Below, piece by piece: positions 49,988 to 59,937 of a stretch of 64,000 nucleotides of DNA. The first letter of the stretch is position 1. Each line of letters opens with the position of its first letter. Under the pieces are notes generated by a model, which saw only the letters and a program-made list of their open reading frames with translations, searched no databases and was not told where the DNA came from. This DNA comes from Kibdelosporangium persicum (GTDB lineage Bacteria; Actinomycetota; Actinomycetes; Mycobacteriales; Pseudonocardiaceae): assembly GCF_013280595.1 (NCBI RefSeq), contig NZ_JAAATY010000001.1:501987-565986 (forward strand). The letters are read 5' to 3'. The position numbers were made by a program, and so were the translations under genes.

Positions 49988-51082
49988 GTGAGCAGCACTC
50001 GACAGTGGATCGTGGACATCGGTGTGACCGTCGCCGTCACAGCGCTGCTGGTCGCCACGATGGAAGCGTCACCGAAACAGATGAGTGTGACCGGCTACAC
50101 ACTCGTACTCACCAGTGCGCTGACGCTCGTGCTGCGTCGCCGTTACCCGGTCGCTGTCCTGCTGCTGTGCGCGGTCTGCACCATCAACGTCTACTTCGTC
50201 GACAAGCCGGACGTCGCGATCGAACTGCCGTTGCTGTGCGCGCTTTACTCCACGTTGCGGTTCGGCCATCGGGTGATCGGCATCGGCACCGGCGTCACGT
50301 ACCTGCTGACTCTGGTGATCATGAACGTCTTCGTGCTGCCGGGGCATCCGGCCCGTGAGGACATCCAGGACCGGATCTTGCTGCTCGGCTGGTTCGTCGC
50401 GGCGATGGTCCTCGGCGAAGCGACCCGGCTGCGCGAGAAGCGCGTCGCCGACCAAGCCCGTAACCACGAGGAGACGCTGCGTCGCCGGGGCAGCGAGGAA
50501 CGGCTCCGCATCGCCCGCGAGCTGCACGACTCCTTGACACACAGCATCTCGGTCATCAAGGTCCAGGCCGGGGTGGCCGTGCACCTGGCGCGCAAACGCG
50601 GCGAGGAGGTGCCCGAAGCCCTGGTCGCGATCCAGGAAGCCAGCGGTGACGCGATGCGTGAACTGAGGCAGACGCTGGATGTCCTTCGTGGCGAACCGGA
50701 CACCAGCGGCCTGGACCGGCTGGACGACCTGGTCGAACGGACTCGGAGCACCGGGCTGCCCGTACGGCTGACGATCACCGGGCACCGGCGCCCGTTGCCG
50801 ACCGAGATCGATCGCACGGCGTACCGGATCGTGCAGGAGTCGTTGACGAACGTGACCCGGCATGCCTCGGCGACGTCGGCCGCCGTCCACCTTGGATTCG
50901 GGGCGCACTCGTTGACCGTGCAGATAGACGATGACGGCACGGCTTCCCCTTCGGCGCAGCCGGTCCCCGGGGTCGGGCTGATCGGTATGCGCGAGCGCAT
51001 CACCGCGTTGGGTGGCGCGTTGTCGGCGGCGCCTCGTTCGTCGGGTGGGTTCACTGTCCGAGCGGAGTTGCCGGTCTCATGA
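49988..51082 (+). CDS. NarL-type sensor histidine kinase
   Basis: 364 residues. Four or five membrane helices (about 8-140) are followed by a HisKA_3 dimerisation helix with RELHDSLTHS (His180 as phosphoacceptor) and a HATPase domain (YRIVQESLTNVTRHA, GVGLIGMRERI). GTG start. The stop overlaps the start of the response regulator (ATGA). The pair resembles orphan-input actinomycete two-component systems; the signal is unknown. Confidence 0.9.
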   Translation: MSSTRQWIVDIGVTVAVTALLVATMEASPKQMSVTGYTLVLTSALTLVLRRRYPVAVLLLCAVCTINVYFVDKPDVAIELPLLCALYSTLRFGHRVIGIGTGVTYLLTLVIMNVFVLPGHPAREDIQDRILLLGWFVAAMVLGEATRLREKRVADQARNHEETLRRRGSEERLRIARELHDSLTHSISVIKVQAGVAVHLARKRGEEVPEALVAIQEASGDAMRELRQTLDVLRGEPDTSGLDRLDDLVERTRSTGLPVRLTITGHRRPLPTEIDRTAYRIVQESLTNVTRHASATSAAVHLGFGAHSLTVQIDDDGTASPSAQPVPGVGLIGMRERITALGGALSAAPRSSGGFTVRAELPVS

Positions 51083-51735
51083 TCCGTGTCCTTCTCGTCG
51101 ACGACCAGGCCCTGATCCGGGCGGGTTTCCGCGCTTTGCTGGCCGCGGAGGACGACATCACCGTCGTCGCGGACGCTTCCGACGGCGCACAAGGCGTCTC
51201 GCTGGCTCGGCGGCACAAGCCGGATGTCGTGTTGCTGGACGTCCAAATGCCTGTGATGGACGGGATCGAGGCCACCCGGCAGATCGCGTCCGATCCCGAA
51301 CTGGCTTCGGCGCACGTCGTGATCCTGACCAACTACGGCTTCGACGAGTACGTCTTCAACGCGTTGCGCGCCGGGGCCAGCGGCTTCCTGGTGAAGGACA
51401 CCGATCCCGCGGACCTGCTCACGGCCGTCCGGGTCGCCGCCCGCGGGGACGCCTTGCTGTCTCCTGCCATCACCCGCCGGCTGATCAGCGAGTTCGTGTC
51501 CCGCACGCCGCAGGCGGGGCCGGTCGTGGGACTGGACCAGCTGACCAACCGTGAGCGGGAGGTCATGGCGCTGGTGGCGAAAGGGCTGACCAACGACGAG
51601 ATCGCGGCCCGCATGGTGATCAGCCCGACGACCGCCAAGACGCACGTCAGCCGGGCGATGACGAAGCTCGGTGCTCGTGACCGCGCGCAGCTGGTCGTGT
51701 TCGCCTACGAGTCCGGCCTGGTCAGGGTCGGCTGA
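51079..51735 (+). CDS. NarL-family response regulator
   Basis: 218 residues. Receiver with phosphoacceptor Asp54 (VVLLDVQMPVMDG), then LTNYGFDEYVFNALRAGASG and a conserved Lys (LVKDT), then LuxR HTH (LTNREREVMALVAKGLTNDE, VISPTTAKTHVSR). Coupled to the kinase gene. Unlike the orphan LuxR proteins elsewhere in the window, its receiver is canonical. Confidence 0.92.
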   Translation: MIRVLLVDDQALIRAGFRALLAAEDDITVVADASDGAQGVSLARRHKPDVVLLDVQMPVMDGIEATRQIASDPELASAHVVILTNYGFDEYVFNALRAGASGFLVKDTDPADLLTAVRVAARGDALLSPAITRRLISEFVSRTPQAGPVVGLDQLTNREREVMALVAKGLTNDEIAARMVISPTTAKTHVSRAMTKLGARDRAQLVVFAYESGLVRVG

Positions 51736-51846
51736 CGAGGCGCCGCGCCGTCCACAATAGACACACGGGCCGCTTGCCGGGAAAGATCGTGTCACCGGCC
51801 CGCGAGCCCGGCGCGACCCGCGCGGCGGGACGTCTAGGATCACCGG

Positions 51847-53661
51847 GTGGCTTCGCTCGAGACCGCGAGCCCGGCGTTGGAGGTCCTGCGCCGGGTGTTC
51901 GGCTACGACTCCTTCCGCGGTGAGCAAGAGGCGATCATCGAGCACGTGGCCGGGGGCGGTGACGCGCTCGTCCTGATGCCCACCGGTGGCGGCAAGTCGC
52001 TCTGCTACCAGATCCCGGCGCTGGTCCGGCCGGGTGTCGGGGTCGTCATCTCCCCGCTGATCGCGCTGATGCAGGACCAGGTCGACGCGCTGAACGCGCT
52101 CGGCGTGCGCGCGGGCTTCCTGAACTCCTCGCAGGACTTCGAGGAACGCAGGCTGACCGAGGCGATGTACCAGGCCGGCGAGCTCGACCTGCTGTACCTC
52201 GCGCCCGAACGGCTGCGCGTGCCCGCGACGCTGGAGCTGCTCGACCGCGGCCGGATCGCGCTGTTCGCGATCGACGAGGCCCACTGCGTGGCCCAGTGGG
52301 GACACGACTTCCGGCCCGACTACCTGGGCCTTTCCGACCTGCACGAACGCTGGCCGCAGGTGCCGAGGATCGCGTTGACCGCGACCGCCACCCAGGCCAC
52401 GCACGCCGAGATCGCCACCCGGCTCAAGCTGGACGAGGCCCGGCACTTCGTGGCCAGCTTCGACCGGCCGAACATCCAGTACCGGATCGTGCCGAAGGCC
52501 GACCCGAAGCGTCAGCTGCTGGACCTGCTGCGTACCGAGCACGACGGCGACGCGGGCATCGTCTACTGCCTGTCCCGCTCGTCGGTGGAGAAAACGGCCG
52601 AGTTCCTCGTGGCCAACGGCATCGACGCGGTGCCGTACCACGCGGGCCTCGACGCGCGGACCCGTGCGCAGAACCAAGCGCGGTTCCTGCGTGAGGACGG
52701 TCTGATCGTGGTCGCCACGATCGCGTTCGGAATGGGCATCGACAAGCCGGATGTCCGGTTCGTCGCACATCTCGACCTGCCGAAGTCGGTCGAGGGCTAC
52801 TACCAGGAGACGGGACGTGCGGGCCGCGACGGCCTGCCGTCGACCGCCTGGCTTGCGTACGGCCTGCAGGACGTCGTACAGCAGCGCAAGTTGATCGACA
52901 CGTCCGAAGGCGACGACGCACACCGCCGTCGGCAGAGTCAGCACCTGGACGCGATGCTCGCGCTGTGCGAGACCGTCGAATGCCGCCGGGTGCAGCTGCT
53001 CGCGTACTTCGGGCAGGAATCCACGCCGTGCGGCAACTGCGACACGTGCCTGAACCCGCCGGAGTCCTGGGACGGCACGATCGCCGCGCAGAAGCTGCTG
53101 TCGACGATCTACCGGTTGCAGCGTGAACGGCGGCAGAAGTTCGGCGCCGGGCAACTGATCGACATCCTGCTCGGCCGCAAGACCGCGAAGGTCATCCAGC
53201 ACGACCACGACACGCTGACAGTGTTCGGCATCGGCGAGGAACTGACTGAGAGCGGCTGGCGTGGCGTCGTCCGGCAACTGCTCGCCCAAGGCCTGGTGGC
53301 TGTCGAGGGCGACTACGGCACGTTGGTGCTCACTGACGCCAGCGCCTCGGTGCTGCGCAAGGAACGCACCGTGCTGATGCGGCGTGAGCAGGCCACCAAG
53401 GCCGCGTCCAAGCCCGCCAAGAAAGCGGCCGTGGAGATGCCCGAAGAGGCGGCGCCGGTGTTCGAACGCCTCCGGGCGTGGCGTGCGGCGACGGCCAAGG
53501 AGCAGGGCGTCCCCGCGTATGTGATCTTCCACGACGCGACACTTCGGGAGATCGCGACGTCGTCCCCGGGGACGCTCGCGGAACTCGGCCGGGTCAACGG
53601 GGTCGGCGAGAACAAGCTCGCCAAGTACGGCCAGCAGGTTCTCGACACCCTGGCGGAGTGA
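51847..53661 (+). CDS. recQ: RecQ-family ATP-dependent DNA helicase
   Basis: 604 residues. Helicase motifs: Walker A TGGGKS (46-51), DEAH (143-146), TATATQ, and motif [13 protein letters not shown] zinc-binding RQC region follows (CGNCDTC), then a winged helix and a C-terminal HRDC domain (about 530-604). An Ala/Lys-rich linker precedes HRDC. Unwinds DNA in recombination and repair. The start is GTG. Stands alone. Confidence 0.95.
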   Translation: MASLETASPALEVLRRVFGYDSFRGEQEAIIEHVAGGGDALVLMPTGGGKSLCYQIPALVRPGVGVVISPLIALMQDQVDALNALGVRAGFLNSSQDFEERRLTEAMYQAGELDLLYLAPERLRVPATLELLDRGRIALFAIDEAHCVAQWGHDFRPDYLGLSDLHERWPQVPRIALTATATQATHAEIATRLKLDEARHFVASFDRPNIQYRIVPKADPKRQLLDLLRTEHDGDAGIVYCLSRSSVEKTAEFLVANGIDAVPYHAGLDARTRAQNQARFLREDGLIVVATIAFGMGIDKPDVRFVAHLDLPKSVEGYYQETGRAGRDGLPSTAWLAYGLQDVVQQRKLIDTSEGDDAHRRRQSQHLDAMLALCETVECRRVQLLAYFGQESTPCGNCDTCLNPPESWDGTIAAQKLLSTIYRLQRERRQKFGAGQLIDILLGRKTAKVIQHDHDTLTVFGIGEELTESGWRGVVRQLLAQGLVAVEGDYGTLVLTDASASVLRKERTVLMRREQATKAASKPAKKAAVEMPEEAAPVFERLRAWRAATAKEQGVPAYVIFHDATLREIATSSPGTLAELGRVNGVGENKLAKYGQQVLDTLAE

Positions 53662-53718
53662 GAACCAGCGATTTTCGGGGTACCCGGGCGCCAGATGACG
53701 ACGCCCGGGAGCCCCGAA

Positions 53719-53982
53719 ATGTTCACACCGTACGAGCGCAGACAACTCCGCTTGATCGAAGAATGGTTCGAGCAGGACGACCCCGAACTCGCGCGCACCC
53801 TGCGTTCCGGCCCGGCGAAGAATCCTTCTTCGGCGCTTCAGGTGATCGCGGTGACCGTCGCGCTGGCTCTCGGCCTGCTCGGCATCCTCACAGGCGCTTT
53901 CATGCTCATCGTCAGTGCGCTGATCGCCGGGGTCATCGGCGGTTGCATGATCAGTTCACGGCGGAAGCAGAACAACGCCTGA
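53719..53982 (+). CDS. DUF3040-type small membrane protein
   Basis: 87 residues. The start FTPYERRQLRLIEEWFEQDD followed by DPELARTL is the conserved DUF3040 opening; two membrane helices follow (about 43-62 and 66-80). Function unknown; widespread in actinobacteria. GGGAG eight bases upstream supports this ATG over one at 53695. Confidence 0.8.
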   Translation: MFTPYERRQLRLIEEWFEQDDPELARTLRSGPAKNPSSALQVIAVTVALALGLLGILTGAFMLIVSALIAGVIGGCMISSRRKQNNA

Positions 53983-54000
53983 CCGGCGTACGATGAGCGC

Positions 54001-54390
54001 ATGCCCGGCGACGACGCCGTGCCCGTCACGAACATGCTGCTGTACCTGGTGATCGCGACAGTTCCGACAGCAGCGTGCTGGGCGGTGCTGCGCCTGCCCC
54101 GGCTGATCCGGCGTTTCCGGCGAAGCCGTGCCACCGCCACGAACCTCCCGATCGAACGCATCGCCGCGGATCTCCGCCGCGTCCACCGCGTCCTCACTGC
54201 CTACGGGCCAGGCACCCCGATGGTCCGCCGCATGGGCACGCTCCAGGCGTACGACGCTCTGCTGATGCAGGCGTGCCGCGCGGTCGACGTACCGCACCGC
54301 CTTGACGCCGTCGGCCTCGGCACGCCTCTGGAGATCGAACGGCTCCGTGTCGAACAGTCACTGATGTCCGCCGGCCTCGTCATCCGCTAG
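54001..54390 (+). CDS. Hypothetical membrane-anchored protein
   Basis: 129 residues: one N-terminal membrane helix (about 11-30), an Arg-rich segment (RLPRLIRRFRRSRA), and a cytoplasmic helical part containing RMGTLQAYDALLMQACRAVD. This resembles a widely conserved actinobacterial hypothetical family. 18 bases downstream of the DUF3040 gene, likely co-transcribed. Confidence 0.7.
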   Translation: MPGDDAVPVTNMLLYLVIATVPTAACWAVLRLPRLIRRFRRSRATATNLPIERIAADLRRVHRVLTAYGPGTPMVRRMGTLQAYDALLMQACRAVDVPHRLDAVGLGTPLEIERLRVEQSLMSAGLVIR

Positions 54391-54615
54391 GGCGCGTTCG
54401 ACCGGCGGATGAGGGTGATGGCGCCCCACGCCGCCATCACCCCTGCACCGGGTCACCCAAGTGACGCTCCGGACAGGGCCAGCCTCCGTCGACACCCCTG
54501 TCCGGTCAGGCGGGACCGAAGCAGGTGGTGACGACAGAAGCCGACGTCCGCCCCCTCGGCATCACACCGTATGCGACGCCACCACACGGAACATCCACAG
54601 AACCAGCCCACCCAC

Positions 54616-54667
54616 CCCCTCGTGAGTGTTTATCGGCGTTCTAACCCTGATAAACGCTCACGAGGGG
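54616..54667. terminator. Hairpin repeat, copy 4
   Basis: 54616-54634 pairs with 54649-54667 over 19 bp, with one G.U-type pair. It lies between convergent genes and contains the last codons and the stop of the methyltransferase gene (54658-54667). Confidence 0.75.
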
Positions 54668-55482
54668 TGGGTGGCCTGGATGAGCCAGGAGGCGGAGTCG
54701 TACTCCACTCCGCGTGCGGTCATGTGGTCTGCCATGTCGGTGCGGAGTGCGGCGAGCACGGAGGCTCGCCGCTCCGGCTCGATCAGCTTGGCGAACTGGC
54801 CGGCGATGAACTCGGCCGCGTCCCCGGGATCGCGGCCGAAGTACATCGGCTTCGACAACGCGGTCATCCGTACGTCCTGGAAACCCGCCTTGTCCAGTAG
54901 CGGATGAACCCGGCCGGGGTCGCTCAGCGAGAACGCGTGCGCCCCGTCCGGCGGCGGCTTCGGCAGATCACGACCGGCCGCCATGATCCCGCGGAACGTG
55001 GTGAGCCACACGTTGTCGTCCATCGGCTGCCACGCCAGCAGCACCAGCCTGCCGCCCGGCTTCAGCGCCCGCCGGATGTTGCCGAAGGCCGCGACCGGGT
55101 CCTCGAAGAACATCGAGCCGTTACGGCTGACGGCGACGTCGAACTCGCCTTCGGCGAAGGGATGCACCTGGGCGTCCGCCTGCTCGAACCGGACGTTCGT
55201 GAGGCCCGCCGAACGCTGCCGCGCCAGCGCGATCATCTGCCCGGAGAGATCGACGCCCAGAACCTCGTTGGCACACGCGGCCGCCTCGCGGGTCGTCGTG
55301 CCGGTACCGCACCCGACGTCGAGCACGTGGTCCGTCGGCTGGATCGCGGCCGCGGCGAGGAAGGGCTCCATGTAGTTCGCGATGCCCTCGTCGAGCCGGT
55401 CGGCCCGCTCCACCCAGAAGTCGCCGTCGTCGCCGTTCCAGGACTTCCACTGCTCGACATTGGTCTCAACCATGCCGGTCAT
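54658..55482 (-). CDS. SAM-dependent methyltransferase
   Basis: 274 residues. VLDVGCGTGTTTREAA is SAM motif I, VLGVDLSGQMIALAR motif II, RALKPGGRLVLLAW motif IV-like. The start with QWKSWNGDDGDFWVERADRL is typical of a family of actinobacterial class I methyltransferases of unknown substrate. The ATG overlaps the TetR stop (ATGA), so it is co-translated with the regulator. Its final codons are part of the hairpin repeat. Confidence 0.85.
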   Translation of the reverse strand: MTGMVETNVEQWKSWNGDDGDFWVERADRLDEGIANYMEPFLAAAAIQPTDHVLDVGCGTGTTTREAAACANEVLGVDLSGQMIALARQRSAGLTNVRFEQADAQVHPFAEGEFDVAVSRNGSMFFEDPVAAFGNIRRALKPGGRLVLLAWQPMDDNVWLTTFRGIMAAGRDLPKPPPDGAHAFSLSDPGRVHPLLDKAGFQDVRMTALSKPMYFGRDPGDAAEFIAGQFAKLIEPERRASVLAALRTDMADHMTARGVEYDSASWLIQATHPS

Positions 55483-56048
55483 CGTGGCATGCCGATATCC
55501 AGCAGGTCTTCCAGATAACGACGCAGCGCGGCCGGGTCGTCGGTGCGGATCGTGCCGGGCGTGGTGATCAACGACAGGATCAGCCGGCAGCACCACTCGA
55601 CGATCACCCTCGGGTCGACGGCCGGGAACTCGCCGTCCGCGATGGCCTGCTTGACGTGCGGGCCGAACAGGCCGATGCCCATCTCGATGACCGGCTCGGA
55701 GTTCACCGTGAACCACGGCAGGATCGACGCCGGGTCCTCCCGCAGCGCCTTCTGCAGCAACCGGTGGTCACGGGCGTAGCCGACGACGAAGACGATCGTG
55801 TCGAGGAACCGCTCCCGCAGCGATCCCGACCGGGTCACCACGGACGCGGCGGCGGCGTGCATCCGGGCGATGTCCCGCTCCATCAACGCCATCACGATGG
55901 CGTCCTGGTCACCGACGTACTTGTAGACCGTCGGCCGGGAGACGCCGGCCCGCTCGGCGATCGCCGCGTGGACCCGCGCGCCGGGATGGCTCTCCAGCAA
56001 GCACTCCACGGCGGCGTCGAGGATCCGGTCCTTCAGATCGTCCGCCAC
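55479..56048 (-). CDS. TetR-family regulator
   Basis: 189 residues. The HTH reads LKDRILDAAVECLLE, VHAAIAERAGVSRPTVYKYV; the remainder is a helical effector domain. Coupled to the methyltransferase and divergent from the AurF-like oxygenase, with an inverted repeat in the 80-base gap. It probably controls both directions. Confidence 0.88.
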   Translation of the reverse strand: MADDLKDRILDAAVECLLESHPGARVHAAIAERAGVSRPTVYKYVGDQDAIVMALMERDIARMHAAAASVVTRSGSLRERFLDTIVFVVGYARDHRLLQKALREDPASILPWFTVNSEPVIEMGIGLFGPHVKQAIADGEFPAVDPRVIVEWCCRLILSLITTPGTIRTDDPAALRRYLEDLLDIGMPR

Positions 56049-56093
56049 GAGGAGAAGCTTATCGAGCCTGGTTGACCTGTCCCACCCGTCAGG

Positions 56094-56118
56094 TTTACGT
56101 TTGAGGCCCAGACGTAAA
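56094..56118. promoter_or_regulatory. TetR operator-like dyad
   Basis: TTTACGT (56094-56100) is the reverse complement of ACGTAAA (56112-56118). A second short dyad, ACCTG/CAGGT (56075-56094), adjoins it. Both lie between the divergent TetR and oxygenase genes. Confidence 0.5.
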
Positions 56119-56128
56119 GAGGTGCGCG

Positions 56129-57010
56129 ATGAGGGACACCGAGCAGGACGCCCAGCGGTTGCTCAACGGTTCGGTCCGGCGCTCGTACGACTCGGCCGTG
56201 GACATCGACTGGGACGCGCCGCTGGAGGACGGCAAGTACTTCCTGCCGCCGGACCTGTCCGCGCTCTACGACACCCCGCTGTGGCACCGGATGACGCCAC
56301 GGCAGCGGATCGAACTGTCCAGACAGGAACTGGCGAACCTGCTCAGCGTCGGGCACTGGTTCGAGAACGTGCTCAACCAGGCCCTGCTGCGGATGATCTT
56401 CGACGCGGACCCGGGCGCGCGGCACACGCACTACGCGCTGACCGAGATCGGCGACGAGTGCCGTCACATGCTGATGTTCGGCAGGCTGATCGACAAGATC
56501 GGCGCCCGGTACTACCGGCAACCCAAGGCCCAGCTCGCGATCACCAGGTCACTGCCGCGCCGGCTGCGCGGGCTGCACCTGTGGGTCGGGGCCCTGATCG
56601 GCGAGGAAATCTTCGACACCTGGCAGCGGCGGATCATGGACGATCCCGGCATGCAGCCGGTCGTCCGGCGGATGATGCGGATCCACGTCGTCGAGGAGGC
56701 CCGGCACATCCAGTGGGCGCGGGAAGGTGTCGCACGGCGGATGCGCTACGCGTCCTGGTGGGAGAAGGAGAGCATCGGCCGGATGGTCGGCTACGGCGGC
56801 CAGTTCTTCAGCGACCAGCTCGTGCACCGCCGGATCTACGCCCGCGCCGGGCTGGACGCGGACGAGGCCTACCGGCAGGCCGTGGCCAACCCGCACTACC
56901 GCAAGGTCAAGCAGGAGGGCTTCGACAAGCTGCGCCGGTTCTTCGACGAACAGGGCATCTTCCGCGGCAGGGCCAGGGAACGCTGGCGGGCGGCCGGGTT
57001 CATCGCATGA
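56129..57010 (+). CDS. AurF-like diiron oxygenase
   Basis: 293 residues. Two E-x-x-H motifs typical of ferritin-like diiron N-oxygenases are visible: EIGDECRH (Glu110, His113) and VVEEARH (Glu190, His193), with an additional Glu in ALIGEEIFD. AurF-type enzymes oxidise aryl amines to nitro groups or hydroxylate related substrates; the substrate here is unknown. AGAGG precedes the ATG by seven bases. The stop overlaps the next gene (ATGA). Confidence 0.8.
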   Translation: MRDTEQDAQRLLNGSVRRSYDSAVDIDWDAPLEDGKYFLPPDLSALYDTPLWHRMTPRQRIELSRQELANLLSVGHWFENVLNQALLRMIFDADPGARHTHYALTEIGDECRHMLMFGRLIDKIGARYYRQPKAQLAITRSLPRRLRGLHLWVGALIGEEIFDTWQRRIMDDPGMQPVVRRMMRIHVVEEARHIQWAREGVARRMRYASWWEKESIGRMVGYGGQFFSDQLVHRRIYARAGLDADEAYRQAVANPHYRKVKQEGFDKLRRFFDEQGIFRGRARERWRAAGFIA

Positions 57011-57645
57011 GGGTCGCGCTGATCGGCGTGCCCGACCGGATGGCCCGCAAACTGCCCGGCTTCGACGTCGTGCTGCTCGACGAGGTCGTCAGCCACGAGT
57101 TCGACCCACGCACTGACATGTGGACGGTCACCGCGCCCAACGGCCGGACCACAACGGCGCGCGTTATCGTGACGACGTTCCCGGTGACCGGGCCGAACGC
57201 CTTCCGCTTCGAGGACGGCAACTTCCGCTACATCGCCCGCTGCCTGCGGATGATGGGCCTGCAGGACGCGAGACGCATCGAGGTCCAGCCGCACGCCCGG
57301 ATCTCTTACCGGCGCAAACCGGATCCGCACGACTACATCTTCACGCCGTACGAAAGCGAGCTCGACGAAACGCATCGCGGCCCGGCCGTACTGACCGTCG
57401 ACGGCGCGGAGATCGACGTCGAAGTGCACCTGATGGGCCATTTGCAGCCGATCGACGGCAGTTACCGCTGGTACGGCCGGATCACCGCACATCCCGACGT
57501 CACCGCGCTGTACAAGCGCGGCCACAACGACGTCACAGTAAGGCTTCCCGGTGGCAGCCCGCGCCGCGGACGCCTCGCCGAACTCGACCCGTGGGGCAAC
57601 GCCCGGATCACCGGGACCGGCCGTCCCCCGTTTCCTTACCCCTGA
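57007..57645 (+). CDS. DUF4873-domain protein
   Basis: 212 residues. The C-terminal half (about 120-212) is a DUF4873-like domain (GPAVLTVDGAEIDVEVHLMG, YRWYGRITA, GNARITGTGRPPFP), usually found at the C-terminus of flavin monooxygenases. The N-terminal part is short and lacks an FAD-binding GxGxxG, so this is not a full monooxygenase. Translation is coupled to the AurF-like gene, suggesting a partner or reductase-interaction role (inference). Confidence 0.7.
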   Translation: MRVALIGVPDRMARKLPGFDVVLLDEVVSHEFDPRTDMWTVTAPNGRTTTARVIVTTFPVTGPNAFRFEDGNFRYIARCLRMMGLQDARRIEVQPHARISYRRKPDPHDYIFTPYESELDETHRGPAVLTVDGAEIDVEVHLMGHLQPIDGSYRWYGRITAHPDVTALYKRGHNDVTVRLPGGSPRRGRLAELDPWGNARITGTGRPPFPYP

Positions 57646-58547
57646 CCGAGAGCGCGGACGAGCTGCTCGGCGAGCTTCGGATCGGTGTCCCCGATCATCA
57701 GGTCGAGCAGCGCGTCGTCCCGCAGGCGGACCGTGATGGTGGATTCGCCGAAGCGCGCGGGACGTCCGGCGACCTTCTCGGTGAGCTGCTCCGAGCCCAC
57801 CGAGTCCACCACGACCAGTGCCAGCGTCCGGCCGTCCGGGCGGCGCAGGGTGCACGTGCCGGTGTCGATCGCCCTGACCACCTCCAAGTGCAGTACCTGC
57901 TCGGCGACAGTGCACAACTGGAGCACCTGCATCGGCCTGGGCAGGTCGACGAACTCGTCGGCGGTCAGCGGTGTCGAGGAGAACGCGACCGTGCCGTCCT
58001 CGTCCACCTGGGGCAGTTCGTCGGTCTGTTCGGCCAGTACCGGGACCAGTTCGTCGAGCAGGCCGCGGACCATCATGTCGATACTGACCGGGCCCTGGGC
58101 CCGCAGGATCGGCGTCCGCTTGCTCGCCGTGCGGTAGCCGTCGGTCTCGGCGATGGCCACGTCGATGACGACCTTGGTGTTCACGTTGATCTGCGCGGGC
58201 CGCCCGGCGATCCGGGCGCTCGGCGCGAACCTGTCCCACACCCCGTGCAGCGACAGGTCGATCGCCTTCGACCCGCGGTCGTCGCGGATCCGGCACGTTC
58301 CCTTGGCACCGTCGGGATGCCGCTCACGCACCACCGCGGTGGCGGCCAGCACCCGGCGCAGCTTCTCGTCCGGCAGGGCCGAGCACAACACCTGCGACGC
58401 GGTGTCCGAGTGCACGTAACTGAGCGCCTCACCGCCGGACATGCGCACGACCCGGTCGTGGTTCCGCTTCTCCGGTCGAGGTTGTTCGGATGCGGCGGTA
58501 CCACATCCAGCCAGCACCAACGCGCACACAATCAGAACGCGAACCAT
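57636..58547 (-). CDS. Lipoprotein of unknown function
   Basis: 303 residues with a lipoprotein signal and lipobox LAGC (Cys15). The mature part has two similar halves, each with a Cys in SQVLCSAL / LQLCTVAE and a Cys near GTCRIRDD / GTCTLRRPDG, resembling actinobacterial DUF3558-like surface lipoproteins. Overlaps the convergent DUF4873 gene by 10 bases. Confidence 0.7.
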   Translation of the reverse strand: MVRVLIVCALVLAGCGTAASEQPRPEKRNHDRVVRMSGGEALSYVHSDTASQVLCSALPDEKLRRVLAATAVVRERHPDGAKGTCRIRDDRGSKAIDLSLHGVWDRFAPSARIAGRPAQINVNTKVVIDVAIAETDGYRTASKRTPILRAQGPVSIDMMVRGLLDELVPVLAEQTDELPQVDEDGTVAFSSTPLTADEFVDLPRPMQVLQLCTVAEQVLHLEVVRAIDTGTCTLRRPDGRTLALVVVDSVGSEQLTEKVAGRPARFGESTITVRLRDDALLDLMIGDTDPKLAEQLVRALGQG

Positions 58548-58713
58548 GGTCCCCTAGTTTCGGCCGAGCGCCTGCACAGGACGGGGTCATCTCCGCGGCG
58601 AGCCCGAGGCCGATGATCACCACCCGATTTCCGCACAGTACACGCATCCGCACGGCCGGTTCATCCGGCCCATGGCGCACGAAAGTGCACAGTGGCAACC
58701 GTTTCGGCGTCGG

Positions 58714-59679
58714 TCACGGGACAGCGGCGCACCAGGTCGCGATGGCGTCGGCAGTGCGCTGTTTGACGTCCTCAGGAGCTGTCGACACGGCGATGGAATG
58801 CTTCGCGACGGCGGCGAGTTCGATGTCCGACAGGCCGATGACGTCGCGCGCGATCGTGTACTGGGCGGTGACGTCCGCGCCGAAGAGGAGCGGATCGTCG
58901 GAGGCCAACGCGACCGGCACACCGGCATCGAGCAGATCGCGGATCGGCAGGGATTCGTAAGACGCTACGCCGAAAGGCGGATACGACGTTGGGCAGACCT
59001 CGAGCGCGACCTGCTTCTCCGCCAGGTAAGCCACTGTGTCCCGGTCGCGCATCGCCGTGATGCCGTGCCCGATTCGCCGGGCGTTCAGCGTGTCGACACA
59101 TGCTCGTACGTGCCACGCCTCCTCGAAGAAACCCGCATGCGGCACGGAGATCAGGCCCGCGTCGGTGGCGATCCGGAACGCCTCGGCGAAGTCCGCGACG
59201 TCACCGCGGCGCTCGTCATTGGACAGACCGAACCCGGCCACGTTGGTATACCGGGCCGCCACCTTCGCCAACGCGGTCGCGTGCGCACCGGACCGGGCCC
59301 AGCTGGACGCGATGATCAGTCCGCACGGACGGCCCGCCATGGCGTCCAGCGCGACCTCGACCACCGGCTCGTACCCGCCCAGCAGTGGCGCGTACGAGGT
59401 CGGGTCGACCTGGATCTCCAGCCACGTGCACCCGTCGGCCAGGTTGTCCTCGATCGACTCGGTGATCACGCGGTGAATGTCCTCGGCGCCGCGGATGGCG
59501 GCACGCCTGGCGTCGTACCTCGCCTGGAACGCCTCCCACGGCTGGACCTCCCCCATCGGCAGCGGAGGAGGCACCGTCATCCCGTGGACCGCGGTGAGCT
59601 CGACCAGCGTGGCGTGCCGCATCCCGCCGGTCAGGTGCAGGTGCAGGTTCGCCTTGGGCAGCTCCCGGAGATCACGCAC
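58714..59679 (-). CDS. add: Adenosine deaminase
   Basis: 321 residues. The metal-binding start is PKANLHLHLTGG (His13, His15); further hallmarks are HAGFF with the catalytic Glu context, RIGHG, LEVCPTS and VALASDDPLLFG. It hydrolyses adenosine to inosine. It stands alone; the preceding 166 bases up to the lipoprotein gene show no feature. Confidence 0.88.
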   Translation of the reverse strand: MRDLRELPKANLHLHLTGGMRHATLVELTAVHGMTVPPPLPMGEVQPWEAFQARYDARRAAIRGAEDIHRVITESIEDNLADGCTWLEIQVDPTSYAPLLGGYEPVVEVALDAMAGRPCGLIIASSWARSGAHATALAKVAARYTNVAGFGLSNDERRGDVADFAEAFRIATDAGLISVPHAGFFEEAWHVRACVDTLNARRIGHGITAMRDRDTVAYLAEKQVALEVCPTSYPPFGVASYESLPIRDLLDAGVPVALASDDPLLFGADVTAQYTIARDVIGLSDIELAAVAKHSIAVSTAPEDVKQRTADAIATWCAAVP

Positions 59680-59937
59680 ACCGGTAGCCTAGTGTTCAGG
59701 GGCACACGTCGAAACACCGAGCGTACCTCCCCACGTCGAGTCACTTGTGGACAGTCGAACGGCGTACGCCCTGCCGTAAGCGACTTTCCGGTAACCCGAC
59801 CATGGGACGTTTACCCGAAATCCTACGCCCGAGTACCGAACAGTTCCGTCCAGCGGACAGTCACGTGGTATGTCAGACTGCAAACGCGCACGTGCTGCGC
59901 CATCACTCCCGGTTTCCTGCGACTGGAGGAGAGCACC

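Noticed and set aside
50245-53745. Very long open frame (over 1,100 codons) on the minus strand opposite the two-component and recQ genes
   Set aside because: Composition is typical of antisense frames in high-GC DNA, no domain is recognisable, and the plus strand carries three clear families with coupled starts.
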